Shown piece after piece: positions 24,444-36,916 of a stretch of DNA of 64,000 bases (position 1 is its first letter; each line of letters starts with the position of its first letter). This DNA is from Brachynemurus nebulosus. Its lineage: Eukaryota; Arthropoda; Insecta; Neuroptera; Myrmeleontidae. Below the pieces are notes generated by a model, which was given only the letters and a program-made list of their open reading frames with translations, did no database searches and was not told where the DNA came from. Made by a program: the position numbers and the translations under genes. The stretch lies in NCBI GenBank assembly GCA_035578155.1, contig JAPWDM010000005.1, positions 31,550,108 through 31,614,107 of the forward strand, given 5' to 3'.

Positions 24444-25384
24444 GGGGAAGGCTCGCCATAGTGGCCCAGGCAGGTAAAGTGGTCACCATTAGTTTGCAAA
24501 TGAACTAAAAGCTGTCACCTCTTGTTACTTAGTTTAAATTATAGATTGACCGTTTATATAGTGTCACGGTGCATATAAACTCGTTAGGTGTTACTTAGAA
24601 AATTTTATTTAAAAAAAAGTGTTTCTTGTGCCCTCTGATCTAAGGTAAGTACTCACAAATATTGTATAAAATATATTGTATTATGAATACTTGGTTTTTG
24701 TGAATATCCGCTGTGTCTATTGTAGTTCTGAAGTAATTAAATTTATAATAAACAATTATGAATCATACGTTGGGGCAGGACTTATTTCAGTTTTCCCATT
24801 GTACTTAGTTTTGGGTAATGTGGCCCACTATGTATAAAGGTAAAGTGGCACAATGGATCTAGTGGTGGTACCAGAATTGTGGCCGGTATCAATAGCAGAA
24901 GATGGCTGAGTACGATGTACGATATGCAAAATATATGTCTGTGAAGTCTGCTCTGGTTGCAATGAGGAAGATGGCGATTTTACTTGTGAGTTTTGTTTTA
25001 AGAATGGATAGTTACCATCTGAGTACTTTGGAGAACCAAAAATTGTTTTTATGATTGCTAATTAGTAGCAAATTGTAATATTTTTGATTAAAAATTGTAA
25101 TTTCATCTAAAAATTAAAAAATCCGTTTTAATCTATGTTAACTTTTAATATTAATAATACTATGCCACTTTACCTACCTAAGGTGGGTAATGTGGTCATT
25201 TTGTCACTTACGAAATAATTGATAATTTTTTATTACTATGAATATGTAAACCGTATGTATATTATAAAATAAAGACTTTATTAAATTCGCAATTGTATTA
25301 TGTCAAGAAATATCAATTAATTAAAACCGTTTAGAAAATATATCAATTCAAACCTTAGGGTGGCCACATTGCCCTACCTTCCCC
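24444..25384 (+). mobile_element. Pogo-type DNA transposon S (deletion derivative)
   Basis: Termini GGGGAAGGCTCGCCATAGTG and inverted CCACATTGCCCTACCTTCCC, flanked by TA (24442-24443 and 25385-25386). The phrases TAATGTGGCCCACT, TAAAGTGGC and their complements recur near 24476, 24816, 24841, 25152 and 25186. A plus-strand C-terminal transposase remnant is at 24880-25011. Confidence 0.85.
24880..25011 (+). pseudogene. Zinc-binding tail of a pogo-type transposase in S
   Basis: Reads WPVSIAEDG, then an in-frame TGA where Trp is usual, then VRCTICKIYVCEVCSGCNEE and DFTCEFCFKNG-stop. The Cys spacing (CxxC, CxxC..C, CxxC) matches the cysteine-rich tail of insect pogo-type transposases. The stop codon and the absent DDE domain mark it as dead. 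Confidence 0.65.
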
Positions 25385-25740
25385 TACCTAAGATGAGTGA
25401 TAGAATGATAGTCACTTGAGTGTAAACTTCATTTTAGCGAATTTTTACCAAAATAACTAAATTCCTTTTAGTACAGTACCTGATTCGACACGAGTTTTCT
25501 TTCTAGCGGATGAACGTGCTTTATTTTAGTAGAAATGAAGAGAATGACTTCTAAAATCGGTAATTCATTTCCAACTTTATCACTTTATCATCTTGTTGAT
25601 GGTTTTCAACGTACAAAAAAAAATTAAATAAACTCTATGGCGTAGTAATATGGGTGTGAAATTTTAATTTTTGCTATTAAAATGACGAAATTTCTTTTAG
25701 AAACATTTTATCACCCCTCGACAATTTCCCGTCTCGAACT

Positions 25741-26987
25741 TTAGTCCAATTAGGTCCCCCTATATAGACACGCTACTGTATTTCTCGAAGAAATTAATAA
25801 ATTAAAAATGTTATTTATTGCGTTGTTAATATGTTGAAATATGTATATTTATTATTTACATACCTTGGGAATTATGGGTAAAAGATTAATATATTATTGT
25901 CATTTTGAAGATAAAAAATTTTTTCACCGCATAACTGAAAGACAAGAGAAACATAACAAATTTTTCACAGTAGTTGCCCGTAATTCTTCCGAACTACCTA
26001 TACATATTTTATATACGATGAACGCAAATATTTAAAATTCACCACGCGTATTTTTATGAGACGAATATATATACCATGAATTTCTTTTGAAGAACTTTTT
26101 GCATTTTTAATTCTTTTGAATAAAAGATAGAAAGTCTACGTGTATGTCTTTTTTTTTGGTTTTATATTAACAAAATCGAGAAATATGTGCTACACAATGA
26201 TAAGAATGAAGGGGGGGGGGAGTTAGAAATGCGAGATGAGTAAAATGATTGTTGAATTCTGATTAAATAATTCGTTATCATTTGTTACAACTTGTGTACC
26301 GAAAGTTGTGAAAATCGTATAGGTATACCTATAGATGAAAATTATAAGACATTGGGTGAGAGGAATTTGTGTAATTCGTTTTTTAGACGCTGATGAAATT
26401 ATATTAAATTTCTTATTTGTACCTACAATTTTTCTTTTCCTGTGTGGTAGCTATAGCGACGCCAAAGGACATAGGCTACTTTTTACACACAGGAAAACAT
26501 TCAATTCTTTAGATAATTTCAAACATCACATTGGCAAAGCAATGGATAAAAGGTATTTCACTATATATTTGAAAGAGTATTAGCTTCGATTTCTCCATAA
26601 CTTATGTTAGACTTTAGAATTTTACTGAACTGAGAAGCTGAAACGTAAGAAACGTGGAAGCGCGATTGGACAACTTCACTTGTCAGGGTAACATTAATTT
26701 TTCAGTTTTCCGTTCAAAAGTTATGTTTTCGGCGTACATTTTATCATACATAGAAATTTGTTGCAAGTGAAAATATCTTAAGGTTGAATTATAAAACTAA
26801 GTAAATTTAATTGAATTTTTCCCTTGCTGTACTAACCTACATTAATTTAGAATATTTGTTAGGTACTTTACTACTTAATATAAATATTTAATTACCTATA
26901 TTTTATATTTTTATTCAAAAAAATCCTTTTAAATTTAAAAATTATAACTGTAATTTTAGGTTACAACATAGTTAGGACATAGGCTTA
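25741..26987. other. Unassigned AT-rich DNA
   Basis: At 26460-26490 the phrase AAAGGACATAGGCTACTTTT is common in insect SINE/non-LTR debris, so 26335-26590 is probably repeat-derived, although an 82-codon frame is open there. A G10 run lies near 26212-26221. No exon recognised. Confidence 0.4.
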
Positions 26988-27773
26988 TAGCCCGTCCACA
27001 TTACACAAACTTTTGTTTGTACAAACTTTTACACAAACAAAAGTTTGTACAAATAACACGTCCACCTTACACAAACTTTTGTTTGAGTGAATTTTTGCAC
27101 AAACTTTTGTTTGAGCAAACTTTTGTAGAGAATATTGATAAAGTTTGACCATATATAAATGGGATGACTTCTCAAGTACAGCAATAATTATTAGTATTGT
27201 GCGCTGTAGGTTGTCTACTTATCTAGGTTAGTGTTAATAGAAACCGCCACTCATAAAACAGGTAGGTAATATATTTAAGCACAATTAGAGTGAGCATAGG
27301 GTGATATTTGGTACAAGTAATAAAATAACTAACTTTTTAAAAGTTTATAATCACTCTCAAAAAGTCATCCCAAATATCGATGGTTAAAGTATACAATACA
27401 CTAGATACAAGTAGGTACACATTATTTTTTTGAAGCAAGTCCCCTTTTATAACCTACAAATTGTCGGCCGTAATAAATATTTTTAATTTATTGATAATAA
27501 ATATTTATTGTAGGTATTCAGTTTCAATGTTTTTCGGAGACCATTACCCTAGACTGGAATGAATCGAGAAAGGCGGGTGAATAGGAACACAAGGAAAAAT
27601 GTTCTCATGAGCTTGGTTTAAAAACACTAAACATAAATCGGAATAGATATCTTTCTTAAAATATAGTAGAATGATAATATTTTTTGGTAACAACAATAAC
27701 TAAGGTTGAAGTTGAATAAAAAATATTAAAAAATCAATTTAAATTGACGTCTTCAACGCAGTGTTACTTTTTA

Positions 27774-27896
27774 GTCGAATTTTTCCTTGAAAAAATTAGA
27801 CTTATACAGTCTATACGACAAGAACGGTGAAAGGCGAGAGTAGGGGCGCTATCCGTTTTCGGACCCGTAGAACACGAATATGTAGAAAAAAAAATG

Positions 27897-27982
<86 letters not shown>

Positions 27983-28218
27983 CCGCCACCTTTTAATTTG
28001 TGTAGGGCCCCCCTATGGAAGTTAAGAGATGAAATTTGGTAAATGGGGCTCATTTTCGAGGCACCTCATACTATCAAAGTGGGGTCAAATTTTGGGAAAA
28101 TTTTTGATCCGACCCAACTTTTAAAACACAAAGGCAATTGGCGGATAAGCATGGATAGAAATGCCCTCGTACGAATTGTGTTGGCTTTTTCCCTGTTAAC
28201 TGCTATCGGCACAAAATA
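27774..28218 (-). mobile_element. Repeat K, copy D (internally deleted, 5'-truncated)
   Basis: Minus orientation. It carries the K 3' end (GTCGAATTTTTCC..), preceded by TTTTTA, then the conserved block with the (TA)n tract at 27901-27980, then CACCTTTTAATTTGTGTAGG. A large internal deletion follows, after which the K middle text (GGCAATTGGCGGATAAGC) resumes, and the copy stops at GGCACAAAAT. It shares sequence variants with copy C rather than with A and B. Confidence 0.9.
27901..27980. repeat. (TA)n tract carried by K copy D
   Basis: Eighty bases of TA at the same internal position as in the other three K copies. Confidence 0.97.
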
Positions 28219-28535
28219 TAAAAAAATACGGTGTAAAGCCTGAATTCGTGCCTACTCAGTCATTTTTACGGTAGTTGTCAAACTCACACGTTCATACCAA
28301 CTTTTTGATGCGAGATACAAAAATCCACAAACAATGGTACAAACTTCAAATATCACGTTCATACGTATCGTTTGCCCAAACTTATGTTTGTGCAAACAAT
28401 TCATTCAAACAAAAGTTTATGTGATTTTACAAAATGTTTGCGCAAACTTCACGTCCACACGTACCATTTGCACCAACTTTTGTTTGTGTAAAAATTTGTA
28501 CAAACAAAAGTTGGTGTAGTGTAGACGGGCTATTA

Positions 28536-29582
28536 GGTTCGGCTTAAAATAGCTCATCTTAGCCTTGTCCTAAATCGACTATGAATAGCGCACAATGTCT
28601 TTTTTAGCCATTAGTTACGTTTTTAAAAAAAAATATTGTATAGAAATTATATAAAGAAACCTTAAATATTATTGTGTAGACATTAGTTTTGATACTTTAT
28701 TTTTATTTTTCTGATTAGTTGTCATAACATTTGACATTTTAATAACATCATTTAGTTTCGAGAAAATGGAAAAATGTGAGAAAAACAACAGATATAATAA
28801 ATGTCAAAATTAACAAACTGTGTTTGATTAAAAATTTTTACAGTGTCGACAGATAATGTCTACACATATTACTTTAGTACAGTATGTGGGATTACGTTTA
28901 TCATCACATTATTTTTCTAGAATTTTCGAGAAACTAAGTAAACAAACAAAATACAATAATCTCATTTAGAACGAAATTCGTAATTTTATAAGAATTCATA
29001 ATGAATTTCTATAGTTTTTATTATTATCTTTTTTTCGAAGAATGTTTTGACGCAATATTCGAGCACGTTTTCTCGAGAAGAACGTGATTGTTCAGAAATT
29101 CGACCATTTCGCTGAATATTTATATCACCTACATGATGATATGTTTCTAGTTGAAGAATTTGGAACAATTGATTTTTTTACATTTTTTTCAAGTTTAGGG
29201 CGATTAAGAATATTTTCTATAATGGCAATTTTCAAATTCCCAATATTTAAGCCGAGAGGCAGCAACAACGCCTTGTCGCAATGTATTAGACAATAGACTA
29301 TGTACGATATGTACAATACCCTACCATCGGAATTGTCTATATCTGCCGCAGATATAAATTAATATGGTTAATGTCTAGTTCAGTGTTTATTTTAGCTTCA
29401 ATCTTCAAGCAAAGCAATTTTAGATTATTGTGACATAAATAAGTGGAAAAATACCAATTTTGGCATTACACAAAGTAACGGAAATACCGAAAAAGGAATT
29501 ACTCTACGTAAAAAAAAAGGATTTAATTTTTTATTTAAAATATGTGATAATAACGACAAAAGTTTTAAAAATATTGTAAAAA
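28536..29582. other. Unassigned AT-rich DNA
   Basis: Overlapping open frames on both strands at 28986-29316, including a plus-strand frame with EYLYHLHDDMFLVEEFG. No family recognised and no splice evidence, so I make no gene call. Nothing else seen. Confidence 0.4.
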
Positions 29583-30421
29583 ACGCCGTGAGCAGCGGAG
29601 CCCCATCACGGAAGTCGAATTTTTCCTTTCATCTTCGGTATTGAGTGTCTACAAGCGAAATATAATTGAAAGTCCACAAGCGATTTGTAATTTTGGTGGT
29701 TTCAAAACTGATGATGAGTGTCCGGTTGATCGGGGCTTTAAAAAAAGGTTTTAAGTTTTTAATGGCTGAATCTCAGTAAATTTCAATTTTGTGCCGATAG
29801 CAGTTAACAGGGAAAAAGCCAACACAATTCGTACGAGGGCATTTCTATCCATACTTATCCGCCAATTGCCTTTGTGTTTTATTTTTAAATATTAAAAAAG
29901 GAACTTAAATAGTAAATTTCTATTTTATAAATAATAAAAATCCAAAATTCCTAATTTATAAATAAACAGTGACTTTAATAACATTTTCAAATTACTTAAT
30001 ATGTATGTATTTCATTTGTTAAAAAATTGTATTCACTTTTTTTTAAATTTTTTAAAATTACTATTCGCCTACTTGTATTTAGAATAAAAGTAATGCATTT
30101 AAAACACATTTAACAATAGCATTCAATTCCGATGTAAAAATGGAAGAAGTGGGGGGGAAAAGTAATGTGGACTCCCTAAAAGGTACTAGCTGGATACTAA
30201 CTGAATACACGTACAAAATTTCAGCCCTCTAGGTTTCCTTAGAGAGTCTCTAGACGTGTTAGAAAACAAGCAAACCACCCCCTTAAAAGTTGGGTCGGAT
30301 CAAAAATTTTCGCAAAATTTGACCCCACTTTGATAGTATGAGGTGCCTCGAAAATGAGCCCCATTTACCAAATTTCATCTCTTAACATCCATAGGGGGGC
30401 CCTACACAAATTAAAAGGTGG

Positions 30422-30512
<91 letters not shown>

Positions 30513-30634
30513 CATTTTTTTTCTACATATTCGTGTTCTACGAGTCCGAAAACGGATAGCGCCCCTACTCTCGCCTCTCACCGTTCTTGTCGTATAGACT
30601 GTATAAGTCTAATTTTTTCAAGGAAAAATTCGAC
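29583..30634 (+). mobile_element. Repeat K, copy C (about 610-bp internal deletion)
   Basis: Starts ACGCCGTGAGCAGCGG and ends AAAAATTCGAC, flanked by TAAAAA on both sides (29577-29582 and 30635-30640). It is full at both ends, but the middle is missing between the text at 30275 and the CCACCCCCTTAAAAG block, compared with copy A. It includes a (TA)n tract (30425-30508). Confidence 0.92.
30425..30508. repeat. (TA)n tract carried by K copy C
   Basis: Eighty-four bases of TA between GGTGGCGG and CAGACATTTT. Confidence 0.97.
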
Positions 30635-30770
30635 TAAAAATAAAATTATGTAAAAATTAAAATATAAGTTAGATTGACACATCATTTTAGTGGCGTTGTT
30701 TATGTAAAATTAATGAGTATATAATAATTTAACTTCAAGATTTTGTTTGTATTTATATTTATTTGTTAAT

Positions 30771-30862
30771 AAAATGACAATTTAATAAATGTATAGTTTT
30801 ATTTATGTTTGTGTTTAAAATGACAGTTTAATAAATGTATAGTTTTATTTATGTTCATGTTT
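30771..30862. repeat. Tandem duplication, 2 x 46 bp
   Basis: AAAATGACA(A/G)TTTAATAAAT and the following text to GTTT occur twice back to back, with about four differences. Surrounding DNA (30641-31344) is otherwise unassigned. Confidence 0.9.
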
Positions 30863-32181
30863 ACCCTTGCCAAAAAGATATGTGCTATTAGTGGTACAAA
30901 AATATAAACTAAAACGTTGTCTTTTTACGAAAGTCGTTACAAATTGTAAATAATAGATTAATTTCAGTGATTTTTGTTTTCAGTTTATAGTAATTTATAA
31001 TATTTTTTAAGCAACGTTAAAAAATACAATGATTTAGTAGACAATTAAGAATTCAAAAAATTAACTGATATGATAAAATAGTCGAACAGCATCCTTAAGG
31101 AGTTGATTATTGAATCAAATAGAACAGATGTTAAAAATAATTAATTAATTATGTTTTTATATAGAAATCATAATTGTAAGAAAAATATACTAAATATATT
31201 TTTTTCAAAGCATTGACAAGGTTTTAATTAAATTACAACCGTTACTGTTTGTTTACAAAATGACGTCATTCATAATAAGCACGTTAAGATTCATAATATG
31301 TTGATCAATATTTTGGAAAATGCTCCTTCCGTTACAATATTATATGAGCCGTTTATTTTGAAAGTGGGGCAAGTCCATATTTTGTTATTGCGAGATATTT
31401 AAGGGTTTGCGTTTCAATAAATTTAAAAATGTTGGTAAGTGTTAATAGACATATTTTTTGTATTTTGTGGTATTAGACGATGTAAGTTTATAATCCAATA
31501 GTGTTCATAGTGCTGGCTAAAAAAAATAGTGGTTTTATTATAACTAAATGGACTTGCCTCAGTTTCAAAATTATGAGTTATTGTAATCGTTAATTTAAGT
31601 GGATAATATTTGAGTGTTATCATTTAAAATAAACATCATAAAACTTTTCATACGACTTTTCAACTTCAGAAGCACGTATTGTGACATTATTCCCCCCTGC
31701 CGGTGCCTTAGTCGTAGAAATGAGTATATGAAAATATGTATGTACTTTGAAGGGACGACTCATCCCCTTTGCAGTGTTGCTTAATATGAATTTGGAAATT
31801 TATTCTAATTGTTTTAAACTATTTTCCTTGAAGAAGTTTTTAATTACTCAAATAGTACGATTATGTCGACAAAGTCACCCCCGTAGTTAACTACCCCTGG
31901 ACTTTTACGTACATTTGAAATCAGTAAATCAATTTCTATTATATTTTATTTTTACCCCTTTTCGCAAAATTCACCTCCAAATTTTAGCCCTAAACTACCC
32001 CTGTTGGTGTAATTTAAACAAATTACATATTAATAGATAGCTTTCTGAAAAGGAGCAATATCGTCAATTTAAGCTTTTGCTCTATTTCTTACCGTTTTCG
32101 AGATATTTGAGAAATTAAATTTTCACCCCAATTTTTGCAGGACGATTTCACCCCTTCAAACCGCTTTTCCGCAGATAAAAA

Positions 32182-33679
32182 ACGCCGTGAGCAGCGGGGC
32201 CCCATCACGGTAGTCGAATTTTCCCCTTCATCTTCGGTATTGAATGTCTACAAGCGAAATGTGATTGAAAGTCTACAACCGAATTGTCATTTTGTTGGTT
32301 TCAAAACTGGTGATGAGTGTTCGGCTGATCGAGGCTTTAAAACAAGGTTTTAAGTATTTAAGGGCTGTATCTCAGTAAATTTCAATTTTGTGCCGAAAAC
32401 AGGTAGCAGAAAAAAAGCCAACACAATTCGTACGAGGACATTCCTGCCCATGTTTATCCGCTAATTGCCTTTATGTTTTAGTTTTAAATATTAAAAAAGG
32501 ACCTTAAATAGTAAACTGGAAGGCCTTTATAAAGATATTTTTTCTTTCCAAAAAAATCCAAAATTTATATTTTATAAATACTAAAAATTCAAAATTCCTA
32601 ATTTATAAATAAACAGTGACTTTAATAACATTTTTAAATTACTTAATATGTACGTATTTCATTTGTCATAAAAGTAAGTTCACTTTTTTTTAAATTTTTT
32701 AAAATTACTATTCGCTTACTTGTATTTAGAATAAACATAATGCTTTAAAACACATTTAACAATAGCATTCAATTCCGATGTAAAAATGGGAGAAGTGGGG
32801 GGAAAAGTGATGTGGACTCCCTACAAGGTACTAGCTGGATACTAACTGAATACACGTACAAAATTTCAGCCCTCTAGGTTTCCTTATGGAGTCTCTAGAC
32901 GTGTTAGAAAACAAGCAAAAAAATTAAGGAAATATTGGCGTAAAAATCGTGGGGGTAAGGGTTAAAAGTTGAAACCTCCAAAAAACAGTGTCTGGCTATT
33001 AGCTTAACCTGTACACCAAATTTCAGCCCTCTAGGTTTATTTGGGGAGATTTTGACCCGAACGAAACTGTTAAAAAACAAGAAAAATCATGTTCTTTTGG
33101 GTATAAAAATGGTGGGGGTAGGGGTTAAAAGTCGAGACCCCCAAAAGGCACCCCCTTGATACTAACTCAATCCGAATACAAAATTTCAGCCCTCTAGGTT
33201 TATTCGGGTGACCTGTGCGAGTGGTACAAACTTCGAAAACGTCGAAAATGCATGAAATTGTAGCTTAAAAATGAGGGGGGTGGGGGTAAAATATTAAAAC
33301 CTTCAAAAAGCACAACCTAGGTACGAACTTTATCAACACACCAAATTTCAACCCTCTACGTTAATTCTGGGGGGCTGGGGGCCTGTTAGATCCAGCGAAA
33401 ATCGTTTTTCCCCCCTCTACTCCCACCATATCATCCTAGGAAGCTGAATTTTGGATATGTTGTAGATGATTGACCGAAACATTATTTAAAACCGATTTGG
33501 AAAAGTTTTATTGCTTTTCCGCCCCCCACCACCCCCTTAAAAGTCGGGTCCGAAAAAAAATTTGCCCAAAATTTGACCCCACTTTGATAGTATTGTTGTG
33601 CATCGGAATAAGCCCCACTTACCAAATTTCATCTCTTAACTTCCATAGGGGGGCCCTACACATATTAAAAGGTTGCGGG

Positions 33680-33734
<55 letters not shown>

Positions 33735-33855
33735 CATCTTTTTTTTTACATAATTGTGTTCTACGGGTCCGAAAACGGATAGCGCCCCTGGTCTCGCCTC
33801 TCGCAGCTCTTATCGTATAGACTGTATAAGTCTAATTTTTCGGAGAAAATTCGAC
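32182..33855 (+). mobile_element. Repeat K, copy A (near full length)
   Basis: 1674 bp between TAAAAA duplications (32176-32181 and 33856-33861). L copy B supplies the empty site, where CCGCAGAT runs through nine A's into TACGTG. Internally K has GC-rich 5' text, several paragraphs each containing AAATTTCAGCCCTCTAGGTT, then the TTGACCCCACTTTGATAGTA block, a (TA)n tract (33683-33730) and a CTGTATAAGTCTAATTTTT end. No TIRs, no poly-A tail and no transposase or RT frame. Class unknown. Confidence 0.93.
33683..33730. repeat. (TA)n tract carried by K copy A
   Basis: Forty-eight bases of TA, the shortest of the four K-borne tracts. Confidence 0.97.
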
Positions 33856-34157
33856 TAAAAATACGTATTACTTATTTTTTAGTCTTCTACAACATATCTA
33901 AGTTCCATCAAAATCAGTATGTCCGGTCTCGCAAATTTTACTTGTAAGATGGACTTGCACCACTATCAAAATAAACATATTTACAATACTGTTAAGAGCT
34001 AAAACTTCAATCTTCCAAATATTAGGCTTTTGAATTTTTTTTGACTATAAGTTGTTGACAGATAAAAAGATCATACTAAGTCTTATCTATAACTACCATT
34101 ATCTTCATTTTTTTCAAAAATGGACTTGCCCCACTTTCAAAATAAACGGCTCATATA

Positions 34158-36788
34158 ACTTTTCTTCTTCCATGAGCAAAACTATATTTTAAAATTAAAT
34201 TCCATATTTGAATTTATTTCATTTTAGTAGTCACAAACTACGTACATATATACATGTCTCAAACAAAAGCATCAAATCCAATTTGTCATTGTATATTAAA
34301 ATCGTTCAACATTTCTCTAAAAACAGATTTCAAATTACGTCGCTTCGTTGCCTATCGATTGCAAATGTCCAGTGGCTTTGTGGTGGTTTCTATTTGTTCA
34401 CTGACCGTACGTGGTACACATTGCTTTAAAGTCCTTACCAAAATTAAGTTACAAATTTTGTATTACATACCCGACACAAGCAATATGGTTGTATACATAA
34501 TATATTATTAGGCTGAACCTCGTACAGAAATCAGAGATTAGACATGAGCGGCGGCCAACGATGGAGGAAGCGGGAGCAATGTATAGCAAGTGTACCAACA
34601 GAGAGAAACCGAAACTAAAACTTTCATAACTTCATTAAGTAGGGATCAAGAAAGCTACGCTTCCATCTATACTAACGTATATATAAATTATTTATTGTGT
34701 ATTTATCACACACTTGAATAAGTGTGAATAAAATTGTCGTTTGGTTGCGCAGATTAGAAACATGGCACTGCGCATTAATTTTTAGCGGTACATTTATACG
34801 TGTCAATGAGGTTTTTCAGAAAATAGAACTATTTTAATATGTTACATAGGATTTAAAGTTAATAATTTCGCCATTAATGTAAGTTTCATCTTGTATATAG
34901 TTTGAAAATTATTTAATAATGTTGCCTGACTGTCGATCTTCTAAAGGTTTACTTTGAGAAAATACGTGTAGATTGTTTTTGAAGCATTATTTATAGGCAT
35001 TTAGGTCACGGAGATATGTAAGTATTTCATACAAAGTATTTAATTAATTTTGCCAGCTCATTACTTCCAAAATTTCAGTTTTTCATGTTTTTGCTTAATG
35101 CTTCAAAAACTCTAAATTCGTACGGCAGTAGTGTACAATTCGACGCTTACGAAGCGAATTTTGCTGCTGCACAACACGTAAATGTATTATAGAACAAACC
35201 GCTCAATTGCGGTACCTACGGTACCTAGATAGAGAAATATTTATATATGTAGATATCCTATTATTATAAAATTGTTGACGCGGTACAGCGTTATGTCGCA
35301 GTTAGTCAGATTCCACTTGACGCTGCACGACGTTCATGATCGCCAACATATAATTTAAAAAACAGAAAATTTAACTTGATGACGTCATCACGTATACTAA
35401 ATATTTTGAAGCCACCAAAATCGTAATTTTACTATTGAAAATTTTCAACACTATTTTTTTCAATCTTATCCTTTAAATGATTAAGACGAGTTAACTCGTC
35501 ATGCAATATGGCGACTCAAAATGCTTTGATATGTGCCGCCATCTGTGACAAATTTTTCTAAATACGGTTATAATTCGAAGTAATAATGTTCAATTTTACC
35601 AACATGGTTCAGTTGTTTATAGTATACCTATAATTTCTATTTTACAAATTCCTAGGCTGGGCATTTTTTGGTGTTGACATCTCTGATTTTCTTTTCTTTT
35701 TTGTAACCTTATCTACTGTATTTCTAATTGGCAGTAATAGTTTCGGCATTTTGAGACAAAAAAATTTTCTCTATGGTTAAAATAAAAGGGTTAATAAAAT
35801 CAGAACAATAGAATATGCGACAAATAAATTATGATTCTTGAAGGAATTTAACTATTTTAACCTAAGTATAGCTATATTTTAAGATATAGCTTCTAGTGGA
35901 TCCCATGGGCCGTCAGATGCCGGGTAGTTTTGACGCGAGAATTACGTCATAATCTTAAAAATATATGTATGAGAACTTTAAATACACAAAAAAGGTTTGT
36001 TTAAAATTCTCATCGAAGTAAGCGAAGCGCACTTAACTTATACCAGATCAGAGTTATAGCGTTAGATATTATTTTAGAAAACCTTGTTTTTTGTAAGGGA
36101 GCATAGATCACCGAATAAATTTCAATCGAATTAAATCTTCCTTTGTTTACAGTGGACATAAAACCCAATAGTATAAATTAACATTTTGGAAATTAATGTC
36201 ATTTCCAACAAAGTACGTATATTTGTTGGTATTGTTTGGTAAGCTTTTCAAAGGTTATTATAAACCGTACCCAGCTTTTGTTGCAAAAACACATCTAAAC
36301 TGTACGAAAATTACATAACTAAAAGATTATTATCTCAAAAATTAACCCGATATTCTAACAATCATTTGTATCTAAATTTACAGTCAGCCGAATAGGTATT
36401 AATGTAATAATGGTATCAGGACCGGATTAACCTATAGAGACAAAAGGATAAATGTTTAAGGTCTGTAATTAAGAAAGTCTCGAATAAAGAACAAAAAAAA
36501 AAAAAATAAACTGGAAGAATTAACAAAAATTGAGTTCCTTTAAGAATGTTTAGTTACTCATGGAAGTTACCTATATTTCACTATTGAAAGACTTTAAAAA
36601 AATGAAGCTATTACACCGAAAGCAAAATCTGATCTTTTGTAGGTATTTAAAAAAAAATTGGACTTTTAAGTGTGTTTTGATAATAATTTTTTCCTATAGA
36701 AGTTAAAAAAAATGAAATTCGTTCTAACAGGATTACCCTAGTAATAATATGGTTTAACGTCCGTTTTAAAACTTCTCGTCTATAACAG
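34158..36788. other. Unassigned AT-rich DNA
   Basis: Some GC-richer islands (34540-34610, 35115-35180 and 35275-35345) without recognisable motifs or splice-supported frames. No in-window repeat partner found. Confidence 0.4.
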
Positions 36789-36916
36789 ACGTCACTCACA
36801 TTAGTGGGAAGCAAGACTTGGAAGGTTTTCATTTGCTGCCGTCTTCCGTGAAACTGTGGAAGGAAACTGCTGAAAATCCCCACAACGTCAGTTGGCAAAT
36901 GCCGGTACCCAAACAG
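36789..36916 (+). CDS. Candidate internal exon, unknown product
   Basis: Preceded by an acceptor-like CTTCTCGTCTATAACAG and followed by donor AAACAG|GTACGA. Between them are two bases plus 42 open codons: VTHISGKQDLEGFHLLPSSV, then KLWKETAENPHNVSWQMPVP and KQ. Composition is balanced and unlike the AT-rich surroundings. I do not recognise the family. The opposite strand is also open here (minus 36647-36898), so the strand rests on the splice sites and on the more protein-like composition. Confidence 0.45.

Larger units (their letters stand above)
23640..25740. repeat. Diverged tandem repeat of about 250-280 bp, split by S
   Basis: The block (T/A)AAAAT.ACGAAATT(C/T)C.TTTAG followed by GA(A/C)..AGT(C/T)T..TTTC recurs near 23690, 23750, 24010, 25445 and 25675, with CTTCAAATCTGTAATTTGTT-like text between. 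Units are heavily diverged. Element S interrupts one unit, where ATAATTTGAAG and CCTAAGATGAG are separated by it. Function unknown. Confidence 0.6.
26988..28532. mobile_element. Foldback/TIR element T with 3-bp TTA duplication
   Basis: Outer ends TAGCCCGTCCACATTACACA and inverted GTGTAGTGTAGACGGGCTA, flanked by TTA (26985-26987 and 28533-28535). A 3-bp TWA target duplication is typical of PIF/Harbinger. Both ends carry several subterminal copies of ACAAACTTTTGTTTG, itself nearly palindromic (27006, 27032, 27070 and 27101; then 28377, 28408 and 28475-28515). It contains a truncated K copy (27774-28218). No transposase seen. Confidence 0.8.
31673..33949 (+). repeat. Repeat L, copy A (split by K copy A)
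   Basis: Left part 31673-32175 and right part 33862-33949 align to one continuous stretch in copy B (63335-64000, opposite strand): TTGTGACATTATT, the CACCCCC.TAGTTAACTACCCC block, CCGCAGATAAAAA, then ACGT.T..CTTA.TTTTTAGT and GTCCGGTCTCG. L is non-coding; its outer limits are unknown. Confidence 0.85.
31345..34153. mobile_element. TIR transposon M, host of L and K
   Basis: Perfect 34-bp inverted termini starting TGAGCCGTTTATTTTGAAAG, flanked by TATA on both sides (31341-31344 and 34154-34157), so the target duplication is TA or TATA. The phrase GGACTTGCCCC/ACTTTCAAAA is repeated in variant form at about 31548 and 33951. The middle is filled by repeat L, itself split by K copy A; without those, M is only about 0.5 kb. 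No transposase seen. Confidence 0.9.

Noticed and set aside
32165..32353. 57-codon frame KRREQRGPI.. to RGFKTRF conserved in K copies A, B and C
   Set aside because: A versus C differ almost only by amino-acid-changing substitutions with hardly any silent ones, so there is no sign of protein constraint; it sits in non-coding repeat text.
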